Part shown: piece by piece, positions 9,325 through 18,799 of the stretch
How the letters are laid out: the number at the start of each line of letters is the position of its first letter
How positions within the stretch are numbered: position 1 is the first letter of the stretch
Assembly: GCA_019639255.1 (NCBI GenBank)
Contig: JAHBSF010000015.1
Location: 1-64,000, forward strand
Reading direction: 5' to 3'
Length of the DNA stretch: 64,000 bases
Source: Acidobacteriota bacterium
GTDB taxonomy: Bacteria > Acidobacteriota > Blastocatellia > RBC074
Notes under the pieces: model-generated
The model's database searches: none
The model's input: only the letters and a program-made list of their open reading frames with translations
Told to the model about the DNA's origin: nothing
Made by a program: the position numbers and the translations under genes

Positions 9325-11721
9325 CTATTCGTATTTCAAGGCGATCACCGGATCGACCCTCGCGGCCCTTCGCGCCGGCAGGTAACACGCCGCCAGCGCA
9401 ACCAGCAGCAGCAACGCCGAAGACGCGGCAAAAGTTGCGGGATCGAATGCCTCTACGCCGTAAAGCAGGCTTTCAAGCCACTGCGTCAGCGCCAGTGCGC
9501 CCGCCGCTCCGATGCCTGCACCGATCAGAACAGCAATCATTCCGCGTCCGATTACGACCCGAAGAACGTCCTTCGCCGTGGCGCCGAGAGCGAGCCTGAT
9601 TCCTATTTCGCGCGTTCGTTCCGCAGCCGCCGCGTTGACAACGCCGTAAATCCCCGTAGCCGCCAGCACCAGCGCAAGCACTGCGAAAGCGCCGAGCAGC
9701 ACGGTATAAAGACGCGGCTCGGCCATAGCGCGCGCAAGCGTTTCGTCGATCTGCCGTGTTTTCCCGAATACCTGATTGGGATCGATTGCGCGAATTGCCT
9801 GCTCCACGCCGCGCCGCGCCGATTCCGCATCCCCCTTTGCGCGCACGAGTACCGAAGCGGAAAGCCAGGGCTGCTGAAGGTATGGAACATAAATCTGCGG
9901 ACGTACGACGCCCGGCTCTCCCTGCGAGTGATCGCCTGCAACGCCCACGATCTCGGCGCGCCGCTTCGTTCCCATATAGTTGACGACCAGAGACTGCCCA
10001 ATCGGATCGGCGTTGGCGAAATACTGCCGCACGAAGCTTTCATTTACGAGCGCCACAGCAGGCGCCCCTGCGCGGTCGATGTCGCTGAATTCGCGTCCCG
10101 AAATCACCCGCGCGCGCAGCGTGCGGAAATAACCCGGATTTACAGCGTCATAGAATGCCTGGGCTTCCACCGGCAGCGGATTCTCAACCAGATTGAAACG
10201 GAAGTTGAGAAAGGGAAATGCGAGTCCGCTTGAGATTGCTACGTCCTCCACGCCGGGTACGGCTGCGGCTGCTGCTTCGACCCGGCTCAGAAAACGCGCG
10301 CGCGCTTCTTCATTCGGATACCGGTTGAACGGGAGCGCTACGCCGATTGCGCGCATATTTTCCGGATCGAAACCCAGATCGGCCGTCTGTCGTCTGATGA
10401 AACTCTGCAAAAACAGGCCCGCGCCTACCAGCAGCACCACGGCGATCGCCGTTTCGGATGCAACGAGCACTTGCCGCGTGCGGCTTTGCGCCGCCGCGTC
10501 CGTGCCGCCGCCTCCCTCCTTGAGCCAATCGTTGACATCGGGCCGCGAGGCGCGCCAGGCCGGGATCAGGCCGAAGAAGATTCCGGAACCGAGCGTAGCT
10601 GCTATCGCGAATCCGAGCACGCGCAGGTCAAGCCTCACCATCTCCTGTAGCTGCAAATAGGCGTATGTTTCCGGCAGCAGTCCTATGAGCAGATCGCGAA
10701 CCCAGAGCGCAAGCAGCAGCCCCGCCGTTCCGCCGGCGGCGGCCAGCACCAGGCTTTCGGTCATCATCTGCCGCAGCAGCCGGAAACGACCGGCGCCGAG
10801 CGCGGCGCGAATGGCGGTTTCCCTGCGCCGCGCCGCTGCGCGCGCAATCTGCAGATTCGCCACATTGACGCTCGCCATCAGAAGTACGAATCCGACGGCC
10901 CCGAGCAACACCTGAAGCGCCGGTTTGACCTCGCGCGCCAGCCGGTCGCGATACGGCGTCACAGCAACCGTGATGTTTTTATTGCTCGCCGGATGCTCGG
11001 CTTCGAGCCGTGCGGCAATCGTCTGCAACTCCGCTTCGGCGCTTTCGCGCGTCACTCCGGGTTTGAGCAGTCCTACGACGCCGACATAACGCTCGGCGCG
11101 CAGCGTCATCTCCGAAGACTCCGGCGATAACGGAGTCCAGCATTCAACCCCGACCAACGGATACTTGAAATCCGGCGGCATCACTCCTATGACGGTTGCA
11201 CCGGTATCTCCAAGCGTCCGTCCTACGATGCCGTGATCGCCGCCGAATCGGCGCATCCACAACCCATAGCTTAGAACTATTGTCCCCGATCCCCGGCCAT
11301 CCTGTGCGGTGAATGTGCGGCCGAGGAGCGGGCGAGCGGAAGTTGCGGTAAAGAAATTCGTAGAAACGCGCGCACCCGAAAATACCTCGGGCGAATCTAC
11401 GCCCGAAAGCGTAAACCCGCCGCCGATATATGCGGCGAGTTGTTCAAATGATGTCGCCTGAGACTGCCAGTCGAGGAAGTCGGCCGGAGATGCGCCCGCA
11501 AACTGTCTAGCGCCTTTTTGCCTATCACCCGACTCGATCGTTACGAACCTCTCGGCGTCGAGATACGGAACGGGTCTGAACAGTACGGCGTTTACCACGC
11601 TGAAGATTGCGGTATTTGCGCCTATGCCGAGCGCAATCGTCGCCACTACGGCCAGTGAATAAAGCTTGTGCTTGCGCAAAAGCACGAATGTGAATTTCAG
11701 ATCCCGTAATAACCCGTTCAT
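9325..11721 (-). CDS. ADOP-type MacB/FtsX permease 3
   Basis: 798 residues, starting MNGLLRDLKFTFVLLRKHKL. First membrane helix VATIALGIGANTAIFSVVNA, periplasmic MacB core, FtsX block (LQVLLGAVGFVLLMASVNVA), second periplasmic domain and C-terminal FtsX block ending RVDPVIALKYE. It is the most divergent of the three tandem paralogues, with an N-terminus lacking the MQTL.QD form, yet it keeps the near-identical first-helix DNA. The closest annotated partner ATPase in the window is far away (50.7-51.4 kb), so the ATPase is presumably supplied in trans. Confidence 0.9.
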   Translation of the reverse strand: MNGLLRDLKFTFVLLRKHKLYSLAVVATIALGIGANTAIFSVVNAVLFRPVPYLDAERFVTIESGDRQKGARQFAGASPADFLDWQSQATSFEQLAAYIGGGFTLSGVDSPEVFSGARVSTNFFTATSARPLLGRTFTAQDGRGSGTIVLSYGLWMRRFGGDHGIVGRTLGDTGATVIGVMPPDFKYPLVGVECWTPLSPESSEMTLRAERYVGVVGLLKPGVTRESAEAELQTIAARLEAEHPASNKNITVAVTPYRDRLAREVKPALQVLLGAVGFVLLMASVNVANLQIARAAARRRETAIRAALGAGRFRLLRQMMTESLVLAAAGGTAGLLLALWVRDLLIGLLPETYAYLQLQEMVRLDLRVLGFAIAATLGSGIFFGLIPAWRASRPDVNDWLKEGGGGTDAAAQSRTRQVLVASETAIAVVLLVGAGLFLQSFIRRQTADLGFDPENMRAIGVALPFNRYPNEEARARFLSRVEAAAAAVPGVEDVAISSGLAFPFLNFRFNLVENPLPVEAQAFYDAVNPGYFRTLRARVISGREFSDIDRAGAPAVALVNESFVRQYFANADPIGQSLVVNYMGTKRRAEIVGVAGDHSQGEPGVVRPQIYVPYLQQPWLSASVLVRAKGDAESARRGVEQAIRAIDPNQVFGKTRQIDETLARAMAEPRLYTVLLGAFAVLALVLAATGIYGVVNAAAAERTREIGIRLALGATAKDVLRVVIGRGMIAVLIGAGIGAAGALALTQWLESLLYGVEAFDPATFAASSALLLLVALAACYLPARRAARVDPVIALKYE

Positions 11722-11753
11722 TCTAAATTACCCCGCACGACATTGGGACGTAT

Positions 11754-11851
11754 GAGAGAGATAACGGAACAAACGAAATAAGACGGAACAAACGAAAATA
11801 TTCAACTTTTCCGTTCTTTTCGTTTCATTTCGTCTGTTCCGTTATCTCTCT
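11754..11851 (+). repeat. Hairpin repeat, copy 5
   Basis: Full copy (AGAGAGATAACGG ... CCGTTATCTCTCT, loop ATATTCAACTTTT). On its left lies the outer motif CCGCACGACATTGGGAC. On its right, TCACGCCTTGTACCA (11856-11870) is the reverse complement of the TGGTACAAAGCGTGA motif seen beside the copies at 1028 and 24352. It lies between divergent genes, so it is not always at a 3' end. Confidence 0.88.
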
Positions 11852-12302
11852 TCATTCACGCCTTGTACCAAACTCCGTGCCGGAACCCTGAATGGAGCTA
11901 AACTCCCGATTTGCAACCCGGTAGCGCAGTCAGAGACGGCGGTGAGGCGCAGATATGTCCGGTTTCGGGATGAACAAATCCCATAATCGACCGGGAGAGA
12001 ATCAAACGGCGGATGGAATTGGCGCAATGAGGCGCGGTTTTTCCTCAGCCGAACTGTACGTCTGAAAGAACTTGCCCGCGGGTTTGGGTTTGTTGTAGAG
12101 TCGCGCAGGTGAAGGCTGGGATGTCTCCTCACTCACCGGATTGATTTCCCGGTTTTCGTAAATAAAGTTTTTCTTCGCCCCGCGTGTGCGCCCTGTTGCG
12201 TCCAGACTAGCCGCGCACCGGGGCGGGAAGTTTCGGCAAGGAATGTTGAAAGCCCCCCGGCGCGCCCCGTACCCCGATCCCTTGCTCCAGGAGTAATCTG
12301 TA
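11852..12302. other. Intergenic region upstream of the haloperoxidase
   Basis: About 450 bases without a convincing gene. Short open frames here have no ribosome site or recognisable protein. It ends with AGGAG nine bases before the haloperoxidase start. Its length suggests it holds that gene's promoter, but I see no clear -35/-10 pair. Confidence 0.5.
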
Positions 12303-14060
12303 ATGAGCAATCGACGAGTCCGCAAATCATCCGCAATCAAAGAATCCCCTGTGAAACATACGGACAATGCTCCGACCGAATCCAGTCCCGCTCGGGATTC
12401 ATCCCCCGTTTCTTCGGGGCGTCGGCGGTTTCTGGGGCGGGCGGGCGGCGCGGCCGCAGCGGTAATTGCAGCGGGTGTGGCGGCCGAACCCGCAGCGGCG
12501 CAGGTAGGCAAGAAGCCGAGTTGCGAGCTTACGTTTCCGCTCGGCGTAGAACCCACGGATCGCGCGCTCAATCGTTACGCCAAGTCCTATACCTGCCGCA
12601 TGAACGCGTCTATCCTTGCGCGCGAGCGCCCGCTCGTTTATCAGCATCCGAACGGCGACGACAAGCTGTACCCCAACAAGATCGGAAGCTATACAAAGGC
12701 GCTGCCGCACAACGATCTCGGCGAAGTTGACCTCGCTGCATACTCTACGCTCGAACGCGCCCGCGAATCGCGCGATCCGGCGGATTTCGAGCGCATACAA
12801 CTCGGGCTCGGTCGCCTGTTGACAAGCCCGCAGGCCGGGCTTGCGATGGATCTCGAAGGGCCGGACTCGCACCACGTCATGCTGCCTCCGGCGCCGCGTT
12901 TCGACAGTGCGGAAGAGGCGGGCGAAGCGGTCGAATTGTACTGGATGGCGCTTACGCGCGACGTTAACTTTCAGGAGTACGACACCAACACGCTGATATG
13001 GCAGGCGTGCAACGAATTGTCGAACCTTTCGGATTTTCGCGGGCCGCGCGACAACGGGCGCGTCACGCCGCAGACGATCTTTCGCAACAGCACGCCCGGA
13101 GATCTTGCGGGGCCGTGGCTGTCGCAGTTTCTGATCCAGGACTTTTTTTTCGGAGCGAATGCGTTCTCGCAGCGCATGACTACGGTCCTGCCCGGCACAA
13201 ACTATATGACGAGCTACGAAGACTGGCTCGCCATACAGAACGGCTTCGACCCGGATCTCAACAGCATCATTCTTTTCGATACCACGCCGCGCTACATACG
13301 CAATATGCGCGATATGGCGCGATGGGTGCAGGTAGACGCGCTTTATCAGGCTTATCTGCACGCCTGCCTCATACTGCTCGGGCAGGGAACCCGAATCGAT
13401 CCAGGACTTCCGCTTTACGATTCCAGGGTGCAGGCCGGGTTTGCGCAGTGCGGCGGGCCGCACATTCTGAGCCTCGTATGCGAGGTGGCTACGCGCGCAT
13501 TAAAAGCAGTCTGGTACCAGAAATGGTTCGTGCATCACAGGCTGCGGCCCGAGGAGTTCGGCGGGCACGTGCACAACAACCTGCGCGGCGCAACCAATCA
13601 CCCGATTCACCCCGACGTGCTCAACTCCCAGGCCGTACAGGAAGTCTTCAACAGATACGGGACGTGGCTGCTGCCGCAGGCCTTCCCCGAAGGCTCCCCC
13701 ACGCATACATCATACGGTTCGGGCCACGCCACCGTAGCCGGCGCGTGCGTAACGGCTCTCAAGGCCTTCTTCGATGAAGACGACATCATCAAAAATCCGA
13801 TGGCGCCCAATGCAAGCGGAACCGGACTCATTCCCTACGAGGGACCGCCGCTTACCGTGGGCGGAGAACTCAACAAGGTTGCGTCCAACGTAGCCAACGC
13901 GCGCAACGGCGCCGGCGTGCACTGGCGCACCGACGCCGTCAACTCGCTTGTGCTCGGCGAAACCGTAACCATCGGCATCCTTCAGGAGCAGAAACTTACC
14001 TACAACGACAACGTAGAAATGACGCTCACGAAATTCGACGGAACCAAGATCACAATCTGA
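12303..14060 (+). CDS. Tat-exported vanadium-dependent haloperoxidase
   Basis: 585 residues, preceded by AGGAG. An N-terminal tail leads to a twin-arginine signal (SGRRRFLGRAGG plus an Ala-rich helix, about 38-68, ending AEPAAAQ). The C-terminal half carries the vanadate/PAP2 pocket: KWFVHHRLRP (Lys about 407), the phosphate-binding loop SYGSGHATVAG (His about 475) and RNGAGVHWRTDA (Arg about 534, axial His about 540). These residues match vanadium chloro/bromoperoxidases, which oxidise halides with H2O2. It should act outside the cytoplasmic membrane. The stop overlaps the first base of a perfect hairpin that separates it from a convergent TonB receptor. Bromide versus chloride specificity cannot be read here. 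Confidence 0.9.
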   Translation: MSNRRVRKSSAIKESPVKHTDNAPTESSPARDSSPVSSGRRRFLGRAGGAAAAVIAAGVAAEPAAAQVGKKPSCELTFPLGVEPTDRALNRYAKSYTCRMNASILARERPLVYQHPNGDDKLYPNKIGSYTKALPHNDLGEVDLAAYSTLERARESRDPADFERIQLGLGRLLTSPQAGLAMDLEGPDSHHVMLPPAPRFDSAEEAGEAVELYWMALTRDVNFQEYDTNTLIWQACNELSNLSDFRGPRDNGRVTPQTIFRNSTPGDLAGPWLSQFLIQDFFFGANAFSQRMTTVLPGTNYMTSYEDWLAIQNGFDPDLNSIILFDTTPRYIRNMRDMARWVQVDALYQAYLHACLILLGQGTRIDPGLPLYDSRVQAGFAQCGGPHILSLVCEVATRALKAVWYQKWFVHHRLRPEEFGGHVHNNLRGATNHPIHPDVLNSQAVQEVFNRYGTWLLPQAFPEGSPTHTSYGSGHATVAGACVTALKAFFDEDDIIKNPMAPNASGTGLIPYEGPPLTVGGELNKVASNVANARNGAGVHWRTDAVNSLVLGETVTIGILQEQKLTYNDNVEMTLTKFDGTKITI

Positions 14061-14157
14061 AATAGATAACGGAACAAACGAAAATAGACGAAACATACGG
14101 AATGAATGAGTCTTATACGTATGTTTCGTCTATTTTCGTTTGTTCCGTTATCTATTT
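14060..14157 (+). repeat. Hairpin repeat, copy 6 (perfect 40-bp arms)
   Basis: Left arm 14060-14099 (begins AAATAGATAACGGAACAAAC, ends GAAACATACG) and right arm 14118-14157 are exact reverse complements over 40 bases, with an 18-base loop. Compared with other copies, both arms carry matching changes at the outer end (AAATA instead of GAGAG) and inner part. It exactly fills a convergent junction. Confidence 0.93.
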
Positions 14158-14164
14158 CGTATCA

Positions 14165-16858
14165 TCAGAAACGGACCCGGTACCGCACGTTCAGGCTGCG
14201 TCCGGGGCCGTCGACTCCCCATCCCGGCGCGCGGTGGCTTTTGTCGGCAATGTTTGCGAAATCCAGCGTTACTTCCTGCGAATCGCTGAATCTGTAGCCG
14301 CCGCGCAGTCCGATCAATCCGTAACCTGGAATCGCCCGAAACAACGGTGCGGAATCCGCTGCGCCCAGCACGCGCGTCTGCACCTCGGTCAACGTCTCTC
14401 CCGTTGCGATCAGTATGCCCCCGGCCGCGCCGCATTGTGCGTTTGCGCCCGGTGTAGTCAGACCTCGAATGCAGGCGCCGCGCCGGAAAAAGTTCTGAAT
14501 GTTTGCGCGCGAACGCGCCGCACCCGTGCGCCGATCCGCAAGATCCAGCGATGACAACCTCGCCTGTCTTCCGGCAAGCGTCGAATACGCTTCCATCCAG
14601 TACTTTTCATCCGCCGGTTGATACCGCACCCTCAGGAATCCGAGCACGGGCGGCAATCCTCCCCCGCCCAGATTCGGAGGCTCGCCCGTCAGTGTGTCTT
14701 CGGCGCGTATGTAGCTGACATTTCCGCCGAAGCTCCAGTCTTCGGATGGTTTTATGTTTAGCGTGTATTCGACGCCGCGCATACGCGCACCGCCGAAATT
14801 CGCCTGCACCAGCACGGGCGCCGCCGAAAGCGGCACAAATACCGCGCCGCTTGCATTCTGCCGCTCTATGACCTGACCGCCCAGTTGAGCACCCACAGCG
14901 CCCGCCGGCAAAATCAGCGTTTGCCTTACGAGCGTGTTGTTGTAGCCGATTACAAATCCGGTCAATTCGGTTTCGATCCAATCGCGCCGGTACCGCAGAC
15001 TGACGTCGTAATTGTCGCTTGTCTCCGAGCGCAGTCTTTCTACCGGCGCTCCCGTCGATACGGCGCGTTCATCCGCTGTAGTTCCGAGCGTTGCGTTGAA
15101 GCCCGAAAGATCGCTTGCGGCCACTTGAAACCCCACGCCCACAAGACCCGTGGACCCGAGCGCCGTGATATTCGGCGCGCGAAACCCGCAGCTGTAGTTG
15201 AACGCGAGGTTGAAGCCGTCGGCGACCGTCGCTACGGCGCCTATGCGCCCCGAAAGATCCGACACGCGCAGCCGGTCGTCCGGCGCCAGCGGCCGTCCGT
15301 CGATGACGGGGCTTTCGCTGGAGCGGACGCGGTAGGAGCCCGCGTTGTAACGCAGCGCTCCGCTTATGCGCAGCCGGTTGCGAATGGCGTCGAATGAATC
15401 CTGAACGTAGATTCCGGCCAGAATGTATCGCGCGCCGTTCGGTACTCGCGGGCGTATGGCGGTGAATGCCTGCGCGGCCGGATCGAAGCTGAAGCTCGGC
15501 GCTGCCACCCGATCGCGGTATATGTCGCCGCCGATCAGAAAATCGTTGCGATAAAAAGAATGTTTATCCAGATAGAAGCTGAAGCCGTAGCTCGATGTGC
15601 GTTCCTTGTCGTGCGTTACGGCGGCAAGCGGATTGCCCTGTCCGCCCTGATTGACGCGCTCTTCGCGCTGGCTGTTGTAGGATGCGGTGACCGATATGTT
15701 GTCGAATACGCCCGCGCCCTGCCTGAAGTACCGCGCGTAAAAGAAATCCAGCATCAGGTTGCGCAGCTCCGCAATCAGGTTGCCGTCGCCGCCAAGCAGT
15801 TGATCGTAGCGGTTGCCGCCGTCCTGCTGCCCGCGCTGATAATAAAAGCTCAACTGCTGATTTGCAGTGGGCGCGATGTTCGCTCTGAAGGTTCCGCCGT
15901 ACTGAGTAAACGCGGTATCGGGCAATCGCTCCGATCCGGTGATGTTCGACGGCAGACCCAAAAAGCGCGTTATGGCCGAGTGTGAATCAATTCCTGCGCC
16001 CGGACGCAGCGTATTGATGCGCCGTGCGGTCAGGTTTGCGAGCACGCCGAAGCGTTCGGCGCCGTAGCTGAGCAGTGCGTTTGCGCCGAAGGAATGATCG
16101 GCGCTTGTGTAAAGCGTATTGAATTCTCCGTTCGTTTGCCCGGATGCGAGTCCGAACTGCGGCTGGCGCGTGACTAGCTGCATGGTTCCGCCGAGCGAAT
16201 CCGAGCCGTATTGCGCCGTGCTCGGTCCGCGAACTACTTCGACGGCGCGCAGACTGCTCGGGTCGTTCAGGTTGAAGAACGTATTGATCCCGCTGCGCTG
16301 CGTGCTGGTGGTGAATCGCACGCCGTCGATGAATACGCCGACTTCCGTAAGCCCGCGCACGAGCACCGCGCCGATTGTAGGGCTTGTACGCTGCACGGAT
16401 ATTCCGGCTTCTTCCTGCGCCGCCTGTGCGAGCACGGCCGTAGCTCTTTGCAGCACGGCGTCTTCGGAAATTACGTTGACCTGCTGCGTCACCGTGCTGC
16501 GGCCTCTTGCCGCCCCGGTCTCGGCCGTGACGGTTACGGCTTCGGAGATCCGCCGAACTTCGAGCGTTATCCTGATTTCCGCCGTCGCATCGTTGATTAC
16601 GCCGATCGCCTGACGCTGCGCGTTGAAACCGGGGTGTGAAACCAGAATTTCATACGTCCCCGGAATTATGTTGTCAAAGGCGAAGCCGCCCTGTCGATCC
16701 GTGGTTGAAACGCGCAGAACCGCCTGAACGGAGTTGAGCAGCGACACGCCTGCATCCGTTACCGGACGGTTATCGGCGTCGGCCACCGTTCCGGTAATCC
16801 GGCCCTGCGCCGATGCGATTGCGGTAAAGAATAAACAGCAGATTATCGGCCCGAGCAT
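14165..16858 (-). CDS. TonB-dependent outer-membrane receptor with carboxypeptidase-regulatory-like domain
   Basis: About 898 residues from an ATG giving the signal peptide MLGPIICCLFFTAIASAQ. The frame extends upstream to 16972, but that part overlaps the channel gene and lacks a signal character. After the signal: a CarboxypepD_reg-like beta domain (ITGTVADADNRPVTDAGVSL, about 20-100), a plug domain (VLVRGLTEVGVFIDGVRF ... VEVVRGPSTAQYGSDSLGG), and a long beta-barrel ending RYRVRF with the terminal Phe expected for Bam insertion. Substrate unknown; this domain layout is common in Bacteroidota and Acidobacteriota for siderophore or glycan uptake. It is convergent with the haloperoxidase gene. 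Confidence 0.88.
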   Translation of the reverse strand: MLGPIICCLFFTAIASAQGRITGTVADADNRPVTDAGVSLLNSVQAVLRVSTTDRQGGFAFDNIIPGTYEILVSHPGFNAQRQAIGVINDATAEIRITLEVRRISEAVTVTAETGAARGRSTVTQQVNVISEDAVLQRATAVLAQAAQEEAGISVQRTSPTIGAVLVRGLTEVGVFIDGVRFTTSTQRSGINTFFNLNDPSSLRAVEVVRGPSTAQYGSDSLGGTMQLVTRQPQFGLASGQTNGEFNTLYTSADHSFGANALLSYGAERFGVLANLTARRINTLRPGAGIDSHSAITRFLGLPSNITGSERLPDTAFTQYGGTFRANIAPTANQQLSFYYQRGQQDGGNRYDQLLGGDGNLIAELRNLMLDFFYARYFRQGAGVFDNISVTASYNSQREERVNQGGQGNPLAAVTHDKERTSSYGFSFYLDKHSFYRNDFLIGGDIYRDRVAAPSFSFDPAAQAFTAIRPRVPNGARYILAGIYVQDSFDAIRNRLRISGALRYNAGSYRVRSSESPVIDGRPLAPDDRLRVSDLSGRIGAVATVADGFNLAFNYSCGFRAPNITALGSTGLVGVGFQVAASDLSGFNATLGTTADERAVSTGAPVERLRSETSDNYDVSLRYRRDWIETELTGFVIGYNNTLVRQTLILPAGAVGAQLGGQVIERQNASGAVFVPLSAAPVLVQANFGGARMRGVEYTLNIKPSEDWSFGGNVSYIRAEDTLTGEPPNLGGGGLPPVLGFLRVRYQPADEKYWMEAYSTLAGRQARLSSLDLADRRTGAARSRANIQNFFRRGACIRGLTTPGANAQCGAAGGILIATGETLTEVQTRVLGAADSAPLFRAIPGYGLIGLRGGYRFSDSQEVTLDFANIADKSHRAPGWGVDGPGRSLNVRYRVRF

Positions 16859-16958
16859 TCGCGCCTGAGTGCGTACGAGTGTTTGAAGCCGGGCGATCGA
16901 CCGGAGAAATGGGGAGCGGCAAGCGGTAGCTGCACTGGAATTCCTGTACTCTGCGCGG

Positions 16959-18659
16959 CTATTCGTAAACATCGGTAAAACTCTGGCGCTGGTGGTCGGT
17001 TCCGAGCATAAGCAGCTTCCAGTTGCGTTCCAGTTCCAGTTCGGCCGGAGGATTTGCGATGCATCGATCGCCGTCCTGCAGCCCGATTACGATAAGCCCC
17101 GTGCGCGCGCCGATATTGCTCTGTGCAAGCGTTTTGCCGGCGAGCGCCTCGGGAACCGGAGCGATGAACAGGTCGATGCCCTCTTCGAGCAGAATCGGTT
17201 CGCGGCCCGCAAGCAGCGAGAAGATCGTCTCGCGACCGAGCGATGCATAACTTAACACATAATCGGCGCCGGCGCGGTAAATGGCCTCGATGTTGCGCTC
17301 GTGCGTGATGCGGCTGACGATGCGAAGCCCGGGACTCAGCCTTCGGCAATATATCGACAGATATATGTTCATCGCATCATCATTGGTAGACAGGATCACC
17401 GCGGGCGCCTCGCCCAGCCCCGCATCCATAAGCACGCCCCGGTCAGCCGCATCCCCGATTACAAGCCTGTCGGGAATCGCGCCTATGCGCCCTGTGAGCG
17501 TATCCTTGCGTTCAATGATGTGCACGCGCAGCCCGCGTTCCTTGAGCGCTCGCGCCGCGGCGCGTCCGACTTTTCCTCCGCCTATGATCAGTACCGGATT
17601 GGGATTGGGCTGCTTTTCGGCCAGCAGCTCGTCGAGCGCGGCGATCTGTTGGCGAATGCCGATTACGACCGGCACGCTGTGTTCGGTCAGACGAAGATCG
17701 GGCGCGGCGGTTTGCATGTGTGCTTTTTCCCATACGCCGACGACGCTCAACCCGGTTTTCGCCCTGAGCTTCGTTTCGCGCAGCGTCATCCCGGAAAACG
17801 GCGTGTCCTGCACGGAAAATTCGGCTATCAGCACATCCCTGAAATTGCCGATGACGTGCACGCGCCTGCGCCCGAGTCCTACGCGAGCAGCGAGGTATTC
17901 GCCGAGCCGCCGCTTCAGATGAAGTACGTGCGTGGCGCCGCTGAATTCGAGTATGTCGAGCGAGTCCTCGTTTTCTACGAGCGCGACTACGGGCACCGCA
18001 GGCGCGACCTCGCGCACCGTGAGCGTGATGTTCGTATTGGTGGTATCCTCGGCGTTTGTCAGCACCATCGCGGCGTCGGCTGCGCGCAGCCGTTCATAGG
18101 TTTCGCGGCTGTCGATTTCGCCGGTTACGACGGAGATTTCTTCGCCGAGCAGCCGCACGGCCGCCACAGGATCGGGCTCAAGCACGTAATACGGGATTTG
18201 ATTGAAGTTCAGTTTGCGAACCAGACCCGGAGTAATCGAATCATACCGGCATATGATTACGTGGCCGCGCACGCCCGCATCCGCCTCGCGCGGCGCCTGC
18301 AACCGCAGTTGCGTTTCGATCCACGGGGCGTAGAAGTATCGTATGAAGGCGAACGGCAGCATAATCAGCAGCAGCACGATGCCTGTGAGCAGCACCGTGA
18401 TGCTGAATATGCGGCCGAGGTCGCTTTCGAAGGTAATGTCGCCGAATCCGAGCGTGCTCATCACCGTGAGCGTCCAGTAAAAGCCCGTGATCCAGGAGTG
18501 GTACCTGCCTTCGATTCTCGCCATAATCAGGTGAAAGATTACCGAGAACAGAATTATCACGATGATCAGAAGCGCGAGGAACTTGATGAGCGATCGGATG
18601 TTTTGCCGCACTACTCCCTGATTGAAAAAATAGGCGAGTTGCGTACCGAGCAGTTTCAT
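16959..18659 (-). CDS. Potassium channel with two RCK (TrkA) modules
   Basis: 566 residues, start preceded by AGGA. Two membrane helices (about 25-48 and 83-105) flank a pore loop with filter TLGFGD (69-74), a variant of TVGYGD. Then come two cytoplasmic RCK units: the first (HVIICRYDSITPGLVRKL) has lost the glycine-rich nucleotide motif, the second (LIIGGGKVGRAAARALKERG) keeps GxGxxG. Each is followed by a TrkA-C-like part, the last ending near the C-terminus. Such channels are gated by nucleotide or Ca2+ binding at the RCK ring. Ion selectivity is inferred from the filter. It stands alone, about 100 bases upstream of the TonB receptor in the same direction. Confidence 0.87.
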   Translation of the reverse strand: MKLLGTQLAYFFNQGVVRQNIRSLIKFLALLIIVIILFSVIFHLIMARIEGRYHSWITGFYWTLTVMSTLGFGDITFESDLGRIFSITVLLTGIVLLLIMLPFAFIRYFYAPWIETQLRLQAPREADAGVRGHVIICRYDSITPGLVRKLNFNQIPYYVLEPDPVAAVRLLGEEISVVTGEIDSRETYERLRAADAAMVLTNAEDTTNTNITLTVREVAPAVPVVALVENEDSLDILEFSGATHVLHLKRRLGEYLAARVGLGRRRVHVIGNFRDVLIAEFSVQDTPFSGMTLRETKLRAKTGLSVVGVWEKAHMQTAAPDLRLTEHSVPVVIGIRQQIAALDELLAEKQPNPNPVLIIGGGKVGRAAARALKERGLRVHIIERKDTLTGRIGAIPDRLVIGDAADRGVLMDAGLGEAPAVILSTNDDAMNIYLSIYCRRLSPGLRIVSRITHERNIEAIYRAGADYVLSYASLGRETIFSLLAGREPILLEEGIDLFIAPVPEALAGKTLAQSNIGARTGLIVIGLQDGDRCIANPPAELELERNWKLLMLGTDHQRQSFTDVYE

Positions 18660-18730
18660 TTGCAGTCCTGTATGTTTGATTTGTTGCAGCGCCGGTGATA
18701 CCAGACATCCGACCTTGTGGCAAACTAACG

Positions 18731-18795
18731 GAAGAGATTACGGAACAAACGAAATAAAAACGAAACAAACGGAAAGGCCGTCTCATTCGTTTTCT
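18731..18795 (+). repeat. Hairpin repeat, copy 7 (mostly left arm)
   Basis: GAAGAGATTACGGAACAAAC, then AAATAAAAACGAAACAAACG, is the A-rich arm. The T-rich arm is reduced to CTCATTCGTTTTCTCG. It lies just after the mtnC stop on the minus strand. Confidence 0.65.
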
Positions 18796-18799
18796 CGCC

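Noticed and set aside
12399-13463. 354-codon minus-strand frame opposite the haloperoxidase
   Set aside because: Arg/His-rich shadow translation; the + strand gene has complete catalytic motifs and a signal peptide.
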